From: Schlegelella_A sp965246805
GTDB lineage: Bacteria; Pseudomonadota; Gammaproteobacteria; Burkholderiales; Burkholderiaceae_C
Reading direction: 5' to 3'
Length of the DNA: 64,000 nucleotides
Assembly (NCBI GenBank): GCA_965246805.1
Contig: CBDFFO010000006.1
Coordinates: 558,001 to 622,000 of the forward strand
In this document: positions 34,356-42,421 of the stretch, one piece after another
Position numbering within the stretch: the first letter of the stretch is position 1
Layout of the letters: each line of letters starts with the position of its first letter
Notes under the pieces: generated by a model
Databases searched by the model: none
What the model was told of the DNA's origin: nothing
The model's input: only the letters and a program-made list of their open reading frames with translations
Made by a program: the position numbers and the translations under genes

Positions 34356-35309
34356 ATGCCCAGCAGCAGCCTTATCGAGATCGTCCGCCTCGGCGGCAAC
34401 ATCGGCGCCGAGATCCGCGGTGCCGATCTCTCCAGGCCGATCGCGGCCGACGATTTCAAGCTCATCCACGATGCGTTCATCCGGCACGAGGTGCTGGTGT
34501 TCCGCGACCAGGACATCTCGCTCGACCAGCAGATGGCCTTCGGCCGCCGCTTCGGCGAGCTCTCGGTGCACCCGTTCGCGCCCAACCTCGAAGAGAAGCG
34601 CGAAGTGATCGTGCTCGACTACTCGGCCGAGAACCCGCCCTCGCTCACCGACCAGTGGCACGCCGACGAGACCTTCCGCTTCGAGCCGCCGTCGATCACC
34701 ATCCTGCACGCGAAAATGGTCGCGGCCTACGGGGGCGACACCCTGTTCTCGAGCATGACGGCGGCCTACACGGGGCTATCGGAACGGATGAAGTCGTACA
34801 TCCACGGCATGCAGGCACAGCACGATTTCAAACCGTGGCGGCCGCTCTTCACGAGCTCGGAAAAGCACCAGGCAAAGCTGCGCGAGATCGAGCAGCAGTT
34901 TCCGAATCCGTGGCACCCGGTGGTGCGCATCCACCCGGTGAGCGGGCGACGCGTGCTCAACGTTAACGCGCAGTTCGTCGTCAAGCTGAAAGATCTTAAG
35001 CATGACGAGGGCGACATGCTCCTCAACTACCTGTACGACCGCGCCAAGACGCCCGAGTACCAGCTGCGCGTGAAGTGGCAGCCCGACACGGTGGTGATGT
35101 GGGACAACCGCTCCGTACAGCATTACGCGCCGCACGATTACTACCCGCAGCGCCGCACGATGGAGCGCATCACCATCGCCGGCGAGCCGGTCGAGGGCGT
35201 GACGGGCGCGTACACGCCCGAGCAGGGCGTGGAGCCGTTGCCCGACGGGCGCGGTGCGAAGCGCACGTCGACCGGTGAACGCGCAGTGCGCGAGTTCGAG
35301 CGGCAGTGA
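34356..35309 (+). CDS. TauD/TfdA-family 2-oxoglutarate-dependent dioxygenase
   Basis: 317 residues from ATG 34356. Fe(II) ligands: His102-x-Asp104 (DQWHADETF) and His256 (RSVQHYAPHDY); the 2-oxoglutarate Arg is among RRTMER. The core (RGADLSRPIAADDFKLIHDA, HEVLVFRDQDISLDQQMAFG) is that of TauD/TfdA enzymes that oxidatively cleave sulfonates, aryloxyacids or similar ethers. First gene of the + strand catabolic run; its TGA overlaps the ATG of the TTT receptor gene. Together with the divergent Rieske oxygenase it could open an ether- or sulfonate-linked aromatic. Confidence 0.88.
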   Translation: MPSSSLIEIVRLGGNIGAEIRGADLSRPIAADDFKLIHDAFIRHEVLVFRDQDISLDQQMAFGRRFGELSVHPFAPNLEEKREVIVLDYSAENPPSLTDQWHADETFRFEPPSITILHAKMVAAYGGDTLFSSMTAAYTGLSERMKSYIHGMQAQHDFKPWRPLFTSSEKHQAKLREIEQQFPNPWHPVVRIHPVSGRRVLNVNAQFVVKLKDLKHDEGDMLLNYLYDRAKTPEYQLRVKWQPDTVVMWDNRSVQHYAPHDYYPQRRTMERITIAGEPVEGVTGAYTPEQGVEPLPDGRGAKRTSTGERAVREFERQ

Positions 35310-36433
35310 TGGGCTCTGTCAAGAAAACGGCAATGAAGACGAATCACGGCATGACCACAAACGACACAAACGACACGAACGACGCGAAGGACGCGAAGGA
35401 CGCGAACGACGCGAACGACGACCGCGCGGCCACTGACGAGCGCCGCATCGGCCGCCGCCAGTTCGGCACGTCGACGCTTGCGGTGGCCATGAGCGCTGCG
35501 GCCGGCACGCTCGGCTGGACCGACCGCGTCTTTGCCGCCGAGTACCCCGACAAGCCGATCCACATCGTCGTGCCGTTCCCGCCGGGTGGCCTCACCGACA
35601 TCCTCGGCCGCATGGTCGCGGAGCGCCTTCGGGTGGCGCTGCAGCAGCCCTTCATCGTCGACAACCGGCCGGGCGCGGGCACCCTGGTCGGCGCCAACGC
35701 GGTCGCCAAGGCAGCTGCCGATGGCTACACCCTGATGGTGGCGACGAGCACCACGCTCGGCATCGCGCCCGCGCTCTATGAAAGCAACCCCTTCAAGGTG
35801 TCCGATCTGACCGGCGTGGCGATGCTCGGCGACGTCACGTTGCTGCTCATCACGCGGCTCGACTTCGGTGCCAAGAACGCCGAAGAGCTCGTGGCGCTGG
35901 TGAAGGCCAAGCCCGACGGCTACAACTTCGCGTCGCCCGGCAGCGGCACCGTCCACCATTTGCTGATGGAGATGCTGAAGGCTCAGGAAGGCCTTTCGCT
36001 CACGCACGTGCCGTATCAGGGAAGCGGGCAGGCGCTCACCGACCTGATGAGCGGCCGCATCGACTTGATGCTGATCGACATGCAGATCGGCCTGCCGCAG
36101 GTGAAGGCCGGCAAGGTGAAGCTGCTGGCCACCACCGGGCTGAAGCGCTCGAGCCAGTTGCCCGACACGCCGGCCATCACCGAGAAATACCCGAAGCTCG
36201 ACCTTTCGGCCTGGCAAGGCATCGCCGCGCCGGCCGGCACGCCGCAGAACATCGTCGCTCGCGTGCACGACGAGATCAACCGGGCGCTCGAAAAGCCCGA
36301 GTTCCGCGAAGAGCTCGCGAAGGTCGGTCTCGAGGCTCGACCGATGGGCACCATCGAATTCAACGACATGCTGCGCCGCGATCTGCCACGCTGGGCCGAC
36401 TTGGTGAAGCGCACCGGCGCGAAGGCCAATTGA
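35309..36433 (+). CDS. Bug-type TTT substrate-binding protein with repeat-rich N-terminus
   Basis: 374 residues from ATG 35309, which overlaps the dioxygenase stop; an in-frame GTG at 35306 and an ATG at 35333 are alternatives. After an Asn/Asp/Lys/Thr repeat tract comes a Tat-like signal (RRIGRRQFGTSTLAVAMSAA) and then the Bug domain (YPDKPIHIVVPFPPGGLTDI, IVDNRPGAGTLVGANAVAKA, THVPYQGSGQALTDLMSG). It is probably the periplasmic receptor for the aromatic or carboxylate degraded by the surrounding genes. No TctA or TctB homologue is adjacent. Confidence 0.9.
   Translation: MGSVKKTAMKTNHGMTTNDTNDTNDAKDAKDANDANDDRAATDERRIGRRQFGTSTLAVAMSAAAGTLGWTDRVFAAEYPDKPIHIVVPFPPGGLTDILGRMVAERLRVALQQPFIVDNRPGAGTLVGANAVAKAAADGYTLMVATSTTLGIAPALYESNPFKVSDLTGVAMLGDVTLLLITRLDFGAKNAEELVALVKAKPDGYNFASPGSGTVHHLLMEMLKAQEGLSLTHVPYQGSGQALTDLMSGRIDLMLIDMQIGLPQVKAGKVKLLATTGLKRSSQLPDTPAITEKYPKLDLSAWQGIAAPAGTPQNIVARVHDEINRALEKPEFREELAKVGLEARPMGTIEFNDMLRRDLPRWADLVKRTGAKAN
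35360..35422 (+). repeat. 9-bp tandem repeat (7 units) in the receptor leader
   Basis: Seven consecutive units of AA(C/G)GAC(A/G)C(A/G), the last one degenerate, encoding NDT-NDT-NDA-KDA-KDA-NDA-NDD upstream of the Tat motif. Since 9 is a multiple of 3, copy-number change would keep the frame. It lies before the signal peptide, a region of little structural constraint. Confidence 0.8.
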
Positions 36434-36458
36434 CACCCCTCGCTGAACCCTTCACCCC

Positions 36459-37940
36459 ATGCGCATCCAACACCTCATCGACGGCCGTCCGGTCGAAAGC
36501 AGCGGCTACTTCGAAACCGTGAATCCGGCCACCCAGGAGGTGCTCGCCGAAGTGGCGCGCGGCGGCGAGGCCGAGGTGAACGCGGCCGTCGCCGCGGCCA
36601 AGACGGCGTTCCCCGCGTGGGCCGCGAAGCCCGCCGTCGAACGCGCCGCGCTGATGCGAAAGCTCGCCGAGCTCATCACGACCCACGTGCCCGAGATCTC
36701 CGCGATCGAAACGAAGGACACCGGCCAGGTGATCGGCCAGACGCAGAGGCAGCTGGTGCCGCGCTCGGCCGACAACTTCCGCTACTTCGCCGAGATGTGC
36801 GTGCGCGTCGACGGCCACACCTACCCGACCGAGACCCACCTGAACTACACGCTCTACCACCCGGTCGGCGTGTGCGCGCTCATCAGCCCGTGGAACGTGC
36901 CCTTCATGACCGCCACATGGAAGATCGCGCCGGCGCTGGCGTTCGGCAACACCGTGGTGCTGAAGATGAGTGAACTTTCGCCGATGAGCGCCGCCCGCCT
37001 CGGCGAGCTCGCGCTCGAGGCCGGCATCCCGCGCGGCGTGCTGAACATCGTGCACGGCTACGGTTCGCAAGTCGGCGAGCCGCTCTGCGCGCACCCCGAC
37101 GTGCGCGCGATCTCGTTCACGGGGTCGACCGCGACTGGCAACCGCATCGTCAAGTCGGCGGGCTTGAAGAAGTTCTCGATGGAGCTCGGCGGCAAGAGCC
37201 CATTCGTGGTCTTCGACGACGCCGACTTCGAGCGCGCGCTCGATGCGGCGGTGTTCATGATCTTCTCGAACAACGGCGAGCGTTGCACCGCCGGCTCGCG
37301 CATCCTGGTGCAGAAGTCGATCTACCCGGAGTTCGCCAAACGCTTCGTCGAGCGCGCGACGCGCATCGTGGTCGGCGACCCGCTCGACGAGAAGACGACC
37401 ATCGGCCCGATGATCAGTCAGGCGCACCTGGCCAAGGTGCGCAGCTACATCGAGCTCGGCCCGAAGGAAGGCGCGAAGCTGCTCTGCGGCGGGCTCGATG
37501 CACCCGCATTGCCGGCCGCTTTCGCGAAAGGCAACTTCGTGATGCCGACGGTGTTCGGCGACGTCGACAACCGCATGCGCATCGCGCAGGAAGAGATCTT
37601 CGGCCCGGTCGCCTGCCTGATCCCCTTCGACGACGAGGCCGATGCGATCGCGAAGTCGAACGACATCATGTATGGCCTCTCGAGCTACGTGTGGACCGAG
37701 AACCTGGGCCGCGCGCACCGCGTCGCGGCGGCGGTCGAAGCTGGCATGTGCTTCGTCAACAGCCAGAACGTGCGTGACCTGCGCCAGCCGTTCGGAGGCA
37801 CGAAGGCCTCGGGCACCGGCCGCGAAGGCGGCACTTGGAGCTACGAGGTGTTCCTCGAACCGAAGAACATCGCGGTCTCGCTCGGTTCGCACCACATCCC
37901 GCGCTGGGGGCTGGGCGAGGGCGGAGAGAAACGCGCGTGA
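36459..37940 (+). CDS. hpaE: 5-carboxymethyl-2-hydroxymuconate semialdehyde dehydrogenase type
   Basis: 493 residues. ALDH fold with Glu242 (MELGGKSPFVVFDDADFERA) and nucleophile Cys276 (NNGERCTAGSR). The N-terminus MRIQHLIDGRPVESSGYFET and the DLRQPFGGTKASGTGREGG region match HpaE of the homoprotocatechuate pathway, which oxidises the ring-cleavage semialdehyde to the acid. Followed closely by genes for LigA-like and LigB-like subunits, an HpaF isomerase and an HpaH hydratase, so its role in a meta-cleavage route is well supported, although the exact substrate may differ from homoprotocatechuate. Confidence 0.85.
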   Translation: MRIQHLIDGRPVESSGYFETVNPATQEVLAEVARGGEAEVNAAVAAAKTAFPAWAAKPAVERAALMRKLAELITTHVPEISAIETKDTGQVIGQTQRQLVPRSADNFRYFAEMCVRVDGHTYPTETHLNYTLYHPVGVCALISPWNVPFMTATWKIAPALAFGNTVVLKMSELSPMSAARLGELALEAGIPRGVLNIVHGYGSQVGEPLCAHPDVRAISFTGSTATGNRIVKSAGLKKFSMELGGKSPFVVFDDADFERALDAAVFMIFSNNGERCTAGSRILVQKSIYPEFAKRFVERATRIVVGDPLDEKTTIGPMISQAHLAKVRSYIELGPKEGAKLLCGGLDAPALPAAFAKGNFVMPTVFGDVDNRMRIAQEEIFGPVACLIPFDDEADAIAKSNDIMYGLSSYVWTENLGRAHRVAAAVEAGMCFVNSQNVRDLRQPFGGTKASGTGREGGTWSYEVFLEPKNIAVSLGSHHIPRWGLGEGGEKRA

Positions 37941-37960
37941 GCGCGCCGGTCCGCTCCCCA

Positions 37961-37980
37961 GCGCGCTTTCCCGAGCGCGC
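37961..37980. promoter_or_regulatory. Intra-operon hairpin before the ligA-like gene
   Basis: GCGCGCT / AGCGCGC, a perfect 7-bp stem with a 6-nt loop, in the 58-base gap between hpaE and the ligA-like gene and ending 18 bases before its ATG. It could affect mRNA stability or differential expression; no U-tract follows. Confidence 0.3.
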
Positions 37981-37998
37981 AGCGCGCAGGGCAGCCCG

Positions 37999-38325
37999 AT
38001 GAGCCTCTACGCGATGCAGAAGTTCCTGTTCGAGATGAACCGGGACCCGTCGACTCAAGAGCGCTTTCGCGCGGCACCCGACGAGGTCATCGCGCGCTTC
38101 GACCTGAACGACGAAGAACGCAGCGCTGTCGAGCGCGGCGACATCGGCCTGATGTACGTGCTCGGCGCGAACGGTCAACTGTTGATGCACCACGCCGCCT
38201 TCCTGGGGCTGCCCTGGGCCGACTACATCGCCGCGATGCGCGAAGGCGTCGTCACGCATGGTCCGGTGCGTGCCGGCATCTACGCGATGACGACCGGCGC
38301 CGACGAAAAGGTCGCGGGCGTATGA
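37999..38325 (+). CDS. LigA-type small subunit of extradiol dioxygenase
   Basis: 108 residues: MSLYAMQKFLFEMNRDPSTQ, FRAAPDEVIARFDLNDEERS, LGANGQLLMHHAAFLGLPWA. This is the LigA fold (protocatechuate 4,5-dioxygenase alpha subunit) in full length for a stand-alone subunit. It shapes the active-site lid of the LigB-type catalytic subunit encoded 97 bases downstream. No catalytic metal ligands are expected in it. Confidence 0.85.
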   Translation: MSLYAMQKFLFEMNRDPSTQERFRAAPDEVIARFDLNDEERSAVERGDIGLMYVLGANGQLLMHHAAFLGLPWADYIAAMREGVVTHGPVRAGIYAMTTGADEKVAGV

Positions 38326-38352
38326 GCCTGCCCGGCCGACCAGGGCCACGAA

Positions 38353-38371
38353 GAGGCCCCTTCGGGTCCTC
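38353..38371. promoter_or_regulatory. Intra-operon hairpin between ligA-like and ligB-like genes
   Basis: GAGGCCCC-TTC-GGGTCCTC, a stem of seven pairs with one mismatch and a 3-nt loop. It sits in the 97-base spacer between two subunits of one enzyme. A short ATGAGCCTCGCCTCATGA minicistron (38409-38426) directly precedes and overlaps the ligB-like start. Confidence 0.3.
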
Positions 38372-38422
38372 GGGCGAATACCGAAGCGCGCAGCGCCGAG
38401 GTACCCCAATGAGCCTCGCCTC

Positions 38423-39241
38423 ATGAGTCTGGTCTTTGCGGCGGTGTGCAGCCACGGCCCCGGCATTACCGGCCGCGCGAAGCTAGCCGACCCGGCGTTG
38501 GCCGATCCGTTCCACGCCGCCTTCGAGTCGCTCGGCGAACAGCTCCGTGCGGCTAGGCCCGATGCGCTCGTCGTCGTGGCGGCCGAGCACTTCGCGAACT
38601 TCTTCATGAACAACATGCCGGCCTACGCGATCGGCATGGCCGACCACTACGAAGGCCCGATCGAAGACCCGGCGTGGCTCGGCATCGCGCGCACGCGCGT
38701 CCCGGGCGACGCGGCGCTGTCGAAATCGCTCATCACCGAAGTGATGCAGACCGTCGACGTCTCGTTCGCCGAAGAGTGGAAGTTCGATCACGGCATCATG
38801 GTGCCGCTCCACTTTCTAACGCCGCGCTACGACATCCCCGTGATCCCCTGCAACATCAACTGCCAGGGCCCGCCGCTCACGCCGCTGGCGCGCTCGTGGG
38901 CGTTCGGCGAGGCCTTGCGCACGGCGTGCGACCGGGTGCCGCAGCGCATCGCGATCGTCGGCACCGGCGGCATCTCGCATTGGCCGGCCACGCCCGACAG
39001 CGGCAAGATCAACGCCGACTGGGATCGCGAATTCCTGCGCCGGTGGGTCAGGAACGATCGCGCCGCGCTGCTCGACTACGGAGACGAAGCGACTTACCGC
39101 GACGCTGGCCAGGGCGGCTTCGAGATCCGCACCTTCATCAGCGTCGCCGCAGCTGCGCGAGGCCAGGGCGAACTGCAGCACTACGCGCCGATTCCGATCT
39201 TCTCGGTCGGCTGCACCATCGCGACGATGCAGGTCGCCTGA
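38423..39241 (+). CDS. LigB-type catalytic subunit of class III extradiol ring-cleavage dioxygenase
   Basis: 272 residues. Candidate Fe(II) ligands: His11 (CSHGPG), His56 (AEHFANF) and Glu234 (FEIRTF); His123 (FDHGIMVPLH) and His186 (GGISHWP) are possible catalytic bases. This is the LigB superfamily, which also contains HpaD, but pairing with a separate LigA-like subunit is typical of protocatechuate 4,5- and gallate-type enzymes. In this context it probably cleaves a catechol- or gallate-type carboxylic acid between non-equivalent positions. All active-site residues seem intact. Confidence 0.87.
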   Translation: MSLVFAAVCSHGPGITGRAKLADPALADPFHAAFESLGEQLRAARPDALVVVAAEHFANFFMNNMPAYAIGMADHYEGPIEDPAWLGIARTRVPGDAALSKSLITEVMQTVDVSFAEEWKFDHGIMVPLHFLTPRYDIPVIPCNINCQGPPLTPLARSWAFGEALRTACDRVPQRIAIVGTGGISHWPATPDSGKINADWDREFLRRWVRNDRAALLDYGDEATYRDAGQGGFEIRTFISVAAAARGQGELQHYAPIPIFSVGCTIATMQVA

Positions 39242-39286
39242 TCGGACGCAGCCCGCGCGCTCCACGAAACGAATCGAGCCCACACC

Positions 39287-39691
39287 ATGCCGCACCTCAC
39301 GCTCGACCACTCCGCCAACCTCCGGGCCAACGGCGACTTCCCCGGCCTTTGCAAAGCGCTCGCCGACACCGTCATCGCGCAACGTGAAGACGGCAAGCCG
39401 GTGTTCCCAATCGCCGGCGTCCGCGTCCGTGCGATCGCAGCCGAGGCCTGGTGCATCGCCAACGGCCAGCCCGACGCCGGTTACGTGCACGGCCGCTTTG
39501 CGATCGGCGCGGGGCGCAGCGACGCGGCGAAGAATGCCGCCGGCGACGCGATCTTCGACGTGATGAAGAGGCATTTCGAAAAACAGTTCGCGAGCCGGGG
39601 CCTCGCGCTTTCGCTCGAGATCGCCGAGTTCAGTGAGACCGGCACCTGGAAGCACAACAACCTGCACGCGCGCTTCAAACCCACGGCCTGA
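39287..39691 (+). CDS. hpaF: 5-carboxymethyl-2-hydroxymuconate isomerase type
   Basis: 134 residues starting MPHLTLDHSANLRANGDFPG; Pro2, exposed after removal of Met1, is the catalytic base of this tautomerase family. GYVHGRFAIGAGRSDAAKNA and LALSLEIAEFSETGTWKHNN match CHMI/HpaF in length and order. It isomerises the dehydrogenase product before decarboxylation or hydration. It lies between the ligB-like gene and hpaH, forming a continuous catabolic operon. Confidence 0.85.
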   Translation: MPHLTLDHSANLRANGDFPGLCKALADTVIAQREDGKPVFPIAGVRVRAIAAEAWCIANGQPDAGYVHGRFAIGAGRSDAAKNAAGDAIFDVMKRHFEKQFASRGLALSLEIAEFSETGTWKHNNLHARFKPTA

Positions 39692-39707
39692 ACGGCGACC
39701 ACTCGGC

Positions 39708-40511
39708 ATGCTTTCCCAAGACACGATCGAAGCGCTCGCGCGCCAGCTCTACGACGCGCGCAAATCGCGAACGGCGCTGCGCCAGTTCTCGAAGGCGCAT
39801 CCGGCCATGACCATCGACGACGGCTACGCGATCCAGCGCGCGTGGGTCGCGCTCGAATTGGCCGACGGCCGCACCGTGAAGGGCCGGAAGATCGGCCTCA
39901 CCTCGCGCGCGATGCAGCTGTCGTCGCAGATCACCGAGCCCGACTACGCGCCTCTGATGGACGACATGTTCTTCGCGCAGGGCGGCGACATCCCGTTTGA
40001 CCGCTTCATCGCGCCGCGCGTCGAAGTCGAGCTTGCGTTCATTCTTGGCAAGCCGCTGAAGGGCCCGGGCATCACGCTGTTCGACGTGCTCGCCGCCACC
40101 GAGTACGTCACGCCCGCGATCGAGATCATCGACGCCCGCATCGAGCAGTTCGACCGCGACACCAAGGCGATGCGCAAGGTGTTCGACACCATCTCCGACT
40201 TCGCGGCCAACGCGGGCATCGTGCTCGGCGGGCGGCCGATGCGGCCGCACGACATCGACCTGCGCTGGGTTGGCGCGATGCTCTTCAAGAACGGCGTGAT
40301 CGAGGAGACGGGGCTGGCCGCCGGCGTGCTTAACCACCCGGCGACCGGCGTGGCCTGGCTCGCCAACAAACTCGCGCCGCACGACGAACAGATGCACGAA
40401 GGCGACGTGGTGCTCGCCGGTTCGTTTACGCGCCCGACGCCGGCAGTGGCCGGCGACAACTTCCACATCGACTACGGTCCGATGGGGACCGTCTCGTTCC
40501 GGTTCGCCTGA
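39708..40511 (+). CDS. hpaH: 2-oxo-hept-4-ene-1,7-dioate hydratase type
   Basis: 267 residues from ATG 39708. MLSQDTIEALARQLYDARKS, VKGRKIGLTSRAMQLSSQIT, DYAPLMDDMFFAQGGDIPFD, and Mg-binding acidic residues around VEVELAFILGKPLKGPG match HpaH/MhpD-family hydratases. It adds water to the dienol acid before aldol cleavage. Starts 16 bases after hpaF. The expected aldolase (HpaI) and decarboxylase (HpaG) are not in the window. Confidence 0.87.
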   Translation: MLSQDTIEALARQLYDARKSRTALRQFSKAHPAMTIDDGYAIQRAWVALELADGRTVKGRKIGLTSRAMQLSSQITEPDYAPLMDDMFFAQGGDIPFDRFIAPRVEVELAFILGKPLKGPGITLFDVLAATEYVTPAIEIIDARIEQFDRDTKAMRKVFDTISDFAANAGIVLGGRPMRPHDIDLRWVGAMLFKNGVIEETGLAAGVLNHPATGVAWLANKLAPHDEQMHEGDVVLAGSFTRPTPAVAGDNFHIDYGPMGTVSFRFA

Positions 40512-40547
40512 CCGGCTTTCGACATCGGGCGACGATCGGTGAGCCGG

Positions 40548-40970
40548 TCAGGTCTTGAAGCCGGCCCGCTCGACGCCTGAGGCGCAGATGTCTTCGTCTT
40601 CGTCGCCGGTGCCTCCGCTCGCGCCCACGGCACCGATGACCTGGCCCTCGCCGTCCTTGATCAACACGGCACCGGGATGAGCGAGGAAGCGCCCGTTGGC
40701 CGTGGCGGCGAGGGCGACGAAGAAGTTCGGGTTGTCCTTGGCGCGCTCGGCCAGCGTGCGGCTGGAGACGCCGATCCCGATCGCGCCCCACGCCTTGGCC
40801 GTGGCGACATCGACGCGAAACATGCTGGCGCCGTCCTGCCGCTGCACCGCCTTCACGCAGCCCGAGCTGTCGAGCACGACCACGGCCATCGGCGCGTAGC
40901 TGGCTTCCGACGAGCGTTGCAAAGCGAGATCGATGAGTCGATTCGCCTGGGCTAACGAGAGTTCCGTCAT
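40548..40970 (-). CDS. GlcG/HbpS-type heme-degrading-domain protein
   Basis: 140 residues from ATG 40970. SLAQANRLIDLALQRSSEAS, YAPMAVVVLDSSGCVKAVQR, DVATAKAWGAIGIGVSSR and GEGQVIGAVGASGGTGDEDE are the typical GlcG/HbpS blocks. Such proteins are frequent beside glycolate and aromatic-catabolism genes, and the family includes heme-binding proteins. The gene is convergent with the hpaH gene and may be regulated separately. Confidence 0.8.
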   Translation of the reverse strand: MTELSLAQANRLIDLALQRSSEASYAPMAVVVLDSSGCVKAVQRQDGASMFRVDVATAKAWGAIGIGVSSRTLAERAKDNPNFFVALAATANGRFLAHPGAVLIKDGEGQVIGAVGASGGTGDEDEDICASGVERAGFKT

Positions 40971-41208
40971 TCGAGAACCTTGGTGCGGGAAGGCTGGTGT
41001 GGCGGGGCGCCGCGCCGGATCCCGATTCTGACGTGCCGGTGCCGTCAGAAGGCATGCGACAGCCCGAACTCGGCGCTTTTGAATGGCGATGGTTTCGGCC
41101 GCGCGGGCGGCTCGGGTCATCCAACGGTCACATGCCGTTCGTAACGTCGATGCAGAGGCCGTGGTTAAACGCCGGGCCTCCGCCAACCTAAACATGGAAA
41201 GGAACGCC

Positions 41209-42321
41209 ATGAACTTCAAGACGATCTCCGTGACGTCGGCCCTCGCGGCGCTGTGTCTGGCAGCGGTCACGGCGAGCGCGTTAGCGCAGGACTTCGATGA
41301 GCGGCGTGAACGCCACGAGCCCTACGCGATCGGCCTTTGGGGCGACCTGCCTTACTCCGACGTGCAGGCGCTGGTCGGCGTTCCCAACCTGATCGCCGAC
41401 ATGAATCGGCAGGACCTGGCGTTCACGATCCACGATGGCGACCTGAAGGCGGGCAACGGGACGCCAGGGTCGGTCACACCGACGACCTGCAGCGACGCCT
41501 TGTACGTGCAGTCTGCTGCGTTCTTCAATGCGTTGCGGGCGCCCGCCATGCTCACGCCGGGCGACAACGACTGGACCGACTGCGACCGCCCGTCGAACGG
41601 CAGCTACTCGTCGCGCGAGCGGCTCGAACACGAACGCCAGGTGTTCTTCGGCACGCCGTTTTCATTGGGCCATCGCCGCATGCGCCAAGAGGTTCAGACG
41701 ACGGCGCCGCTTTGCCTGGGCGTCAGCGGCTCTGTCCCTTGCGTCGAGAATCGGCGCTGGAACTATGGTGGTGTGACCTATGTGACGCTCAACGTTCAAG
41801 GCTCCTGCAACAACCTTTGCGACACCGCCCCCGACGTCCCGGAGTTCATGGCGCGCAACCGCGCCAACATCGCCTGGTTGCGGGAATCCTTTCGCTTGGC
41901 GGCCGCACGCCAGTCGGTCGCTGTGATGATCGTCGCGCAGGCCAACCCCGGCTGGGATGTCACCGACGGCACGCGGGCGCCTTTGCGCGACCCGAAGACG
42001 CTCGCTCAGACCGACGGCCAGCCGGACGGATTTCAGGAGTACCTGATCGCGCTGCGAGAGGAGGTCGTCAACTTTCGCCGGCCGGTGGCCTATGTGCACG
42101 GCGACTCGCACTACCACCGGATCGACAAACCCTTGCTCGACGCCTCGGGTCGCCGCATCGAGAATTTCACGCGGGTCGAAACCTTCGGCGACAACCAGGC
42201 CAATGGCACCAACGACGTCAACTGGTTGCGCGTGACCGTCGATGCGCGCAGTCGCGAGGTCTTTTCGTACCAGCAGCAGATCGTGCCGGGCAACCGGACC
42301 GCGGTGCCGGCGCCGCTCTGA
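41209..42321 (+). CDS. Exported calcineurin-like metallophosphatase
   Basis: 370 residues. ATG 41209 follows AAAGGA and starts a signal peptide (VTSALAALCLAAVTASALAQ). Metal motifs are arranged like those of metallophosphoesterases: IGLWGDLPYS, TIHDGDLKAGNG, LTPGDNDWTDC and VHGDSHYHR. The large variable region between GDND and the C-terminal His contains several Cys (LCLGVSGSVPCVENR, QGSCNNLCDT), perhaps disulfides. The substrate is unknown; periplasmic or extracellular phosphoester hydrolysis is likely. Confidence 0.78.
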   Translation: MNFKTISVTSALAALCLAAVTASALAQDFDERRERHEPYAIGLWGDLPYSDVQALVGVPNLIADMNRQDLAFTIHDGDLKAGNGTPGSVTPTTCSDALYVQSAAFFNALRAPAMLTPGDNDWTDCDRPSNGSYSSRERLEHERQVFFGTPFSLGHRRMRQEVQTTAPLCLGVSGSVPCVENRRWNYGGVTYVTLNVQGSCNNLCDTAPDVPEFMARNRANIAWLRESFRLAAARQSVAVMIVAQANPGWDVTDGTRAPLRDPKTLAQTDGQPDGFQEYLIALREEVVNFRRPVAYVHGDSHYHRIDKPLLDASGRRIENFTRVETFGDNQANGTNDVNWLRVTVDARSREVFSYQQQIVPGNRTAVPAPL

Positions 42322-42330
42322 GGCCGGTAT

Positions 42331-42344
42331 CCGCCGAGAGGCGG
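42331..42344. terminator. Weak hairpin after the metallophosphatase gene
   Basis: CCGCC-GAGA-GGCGG, a 5-bp GC stem, ten bases after the stop. No U-tract; a weak terminator at best. Confidence 0.2.
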
Positions 42345-42421
42345 CAGGCATCGGGCGCAAGGGTCAGAATGCGCGGCAAGCTGCTCTCGACGGCACACGC
42401 CTCGGTCAAAAGGACCCCGCC

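Noticed and set aside
35360..35422. Tandem repeats as a CRISPR array
   Set aside because: Units are 9 bp, contiguous, without spacers and in frame inside a gene.
38423..39241. Naming the LigB-like gene hpaD
   Set aside because: The neighbouring separate LigA-like subunit and overall sequence look more like LigAB-type enzymes, so the substrate-specific name is not justified.
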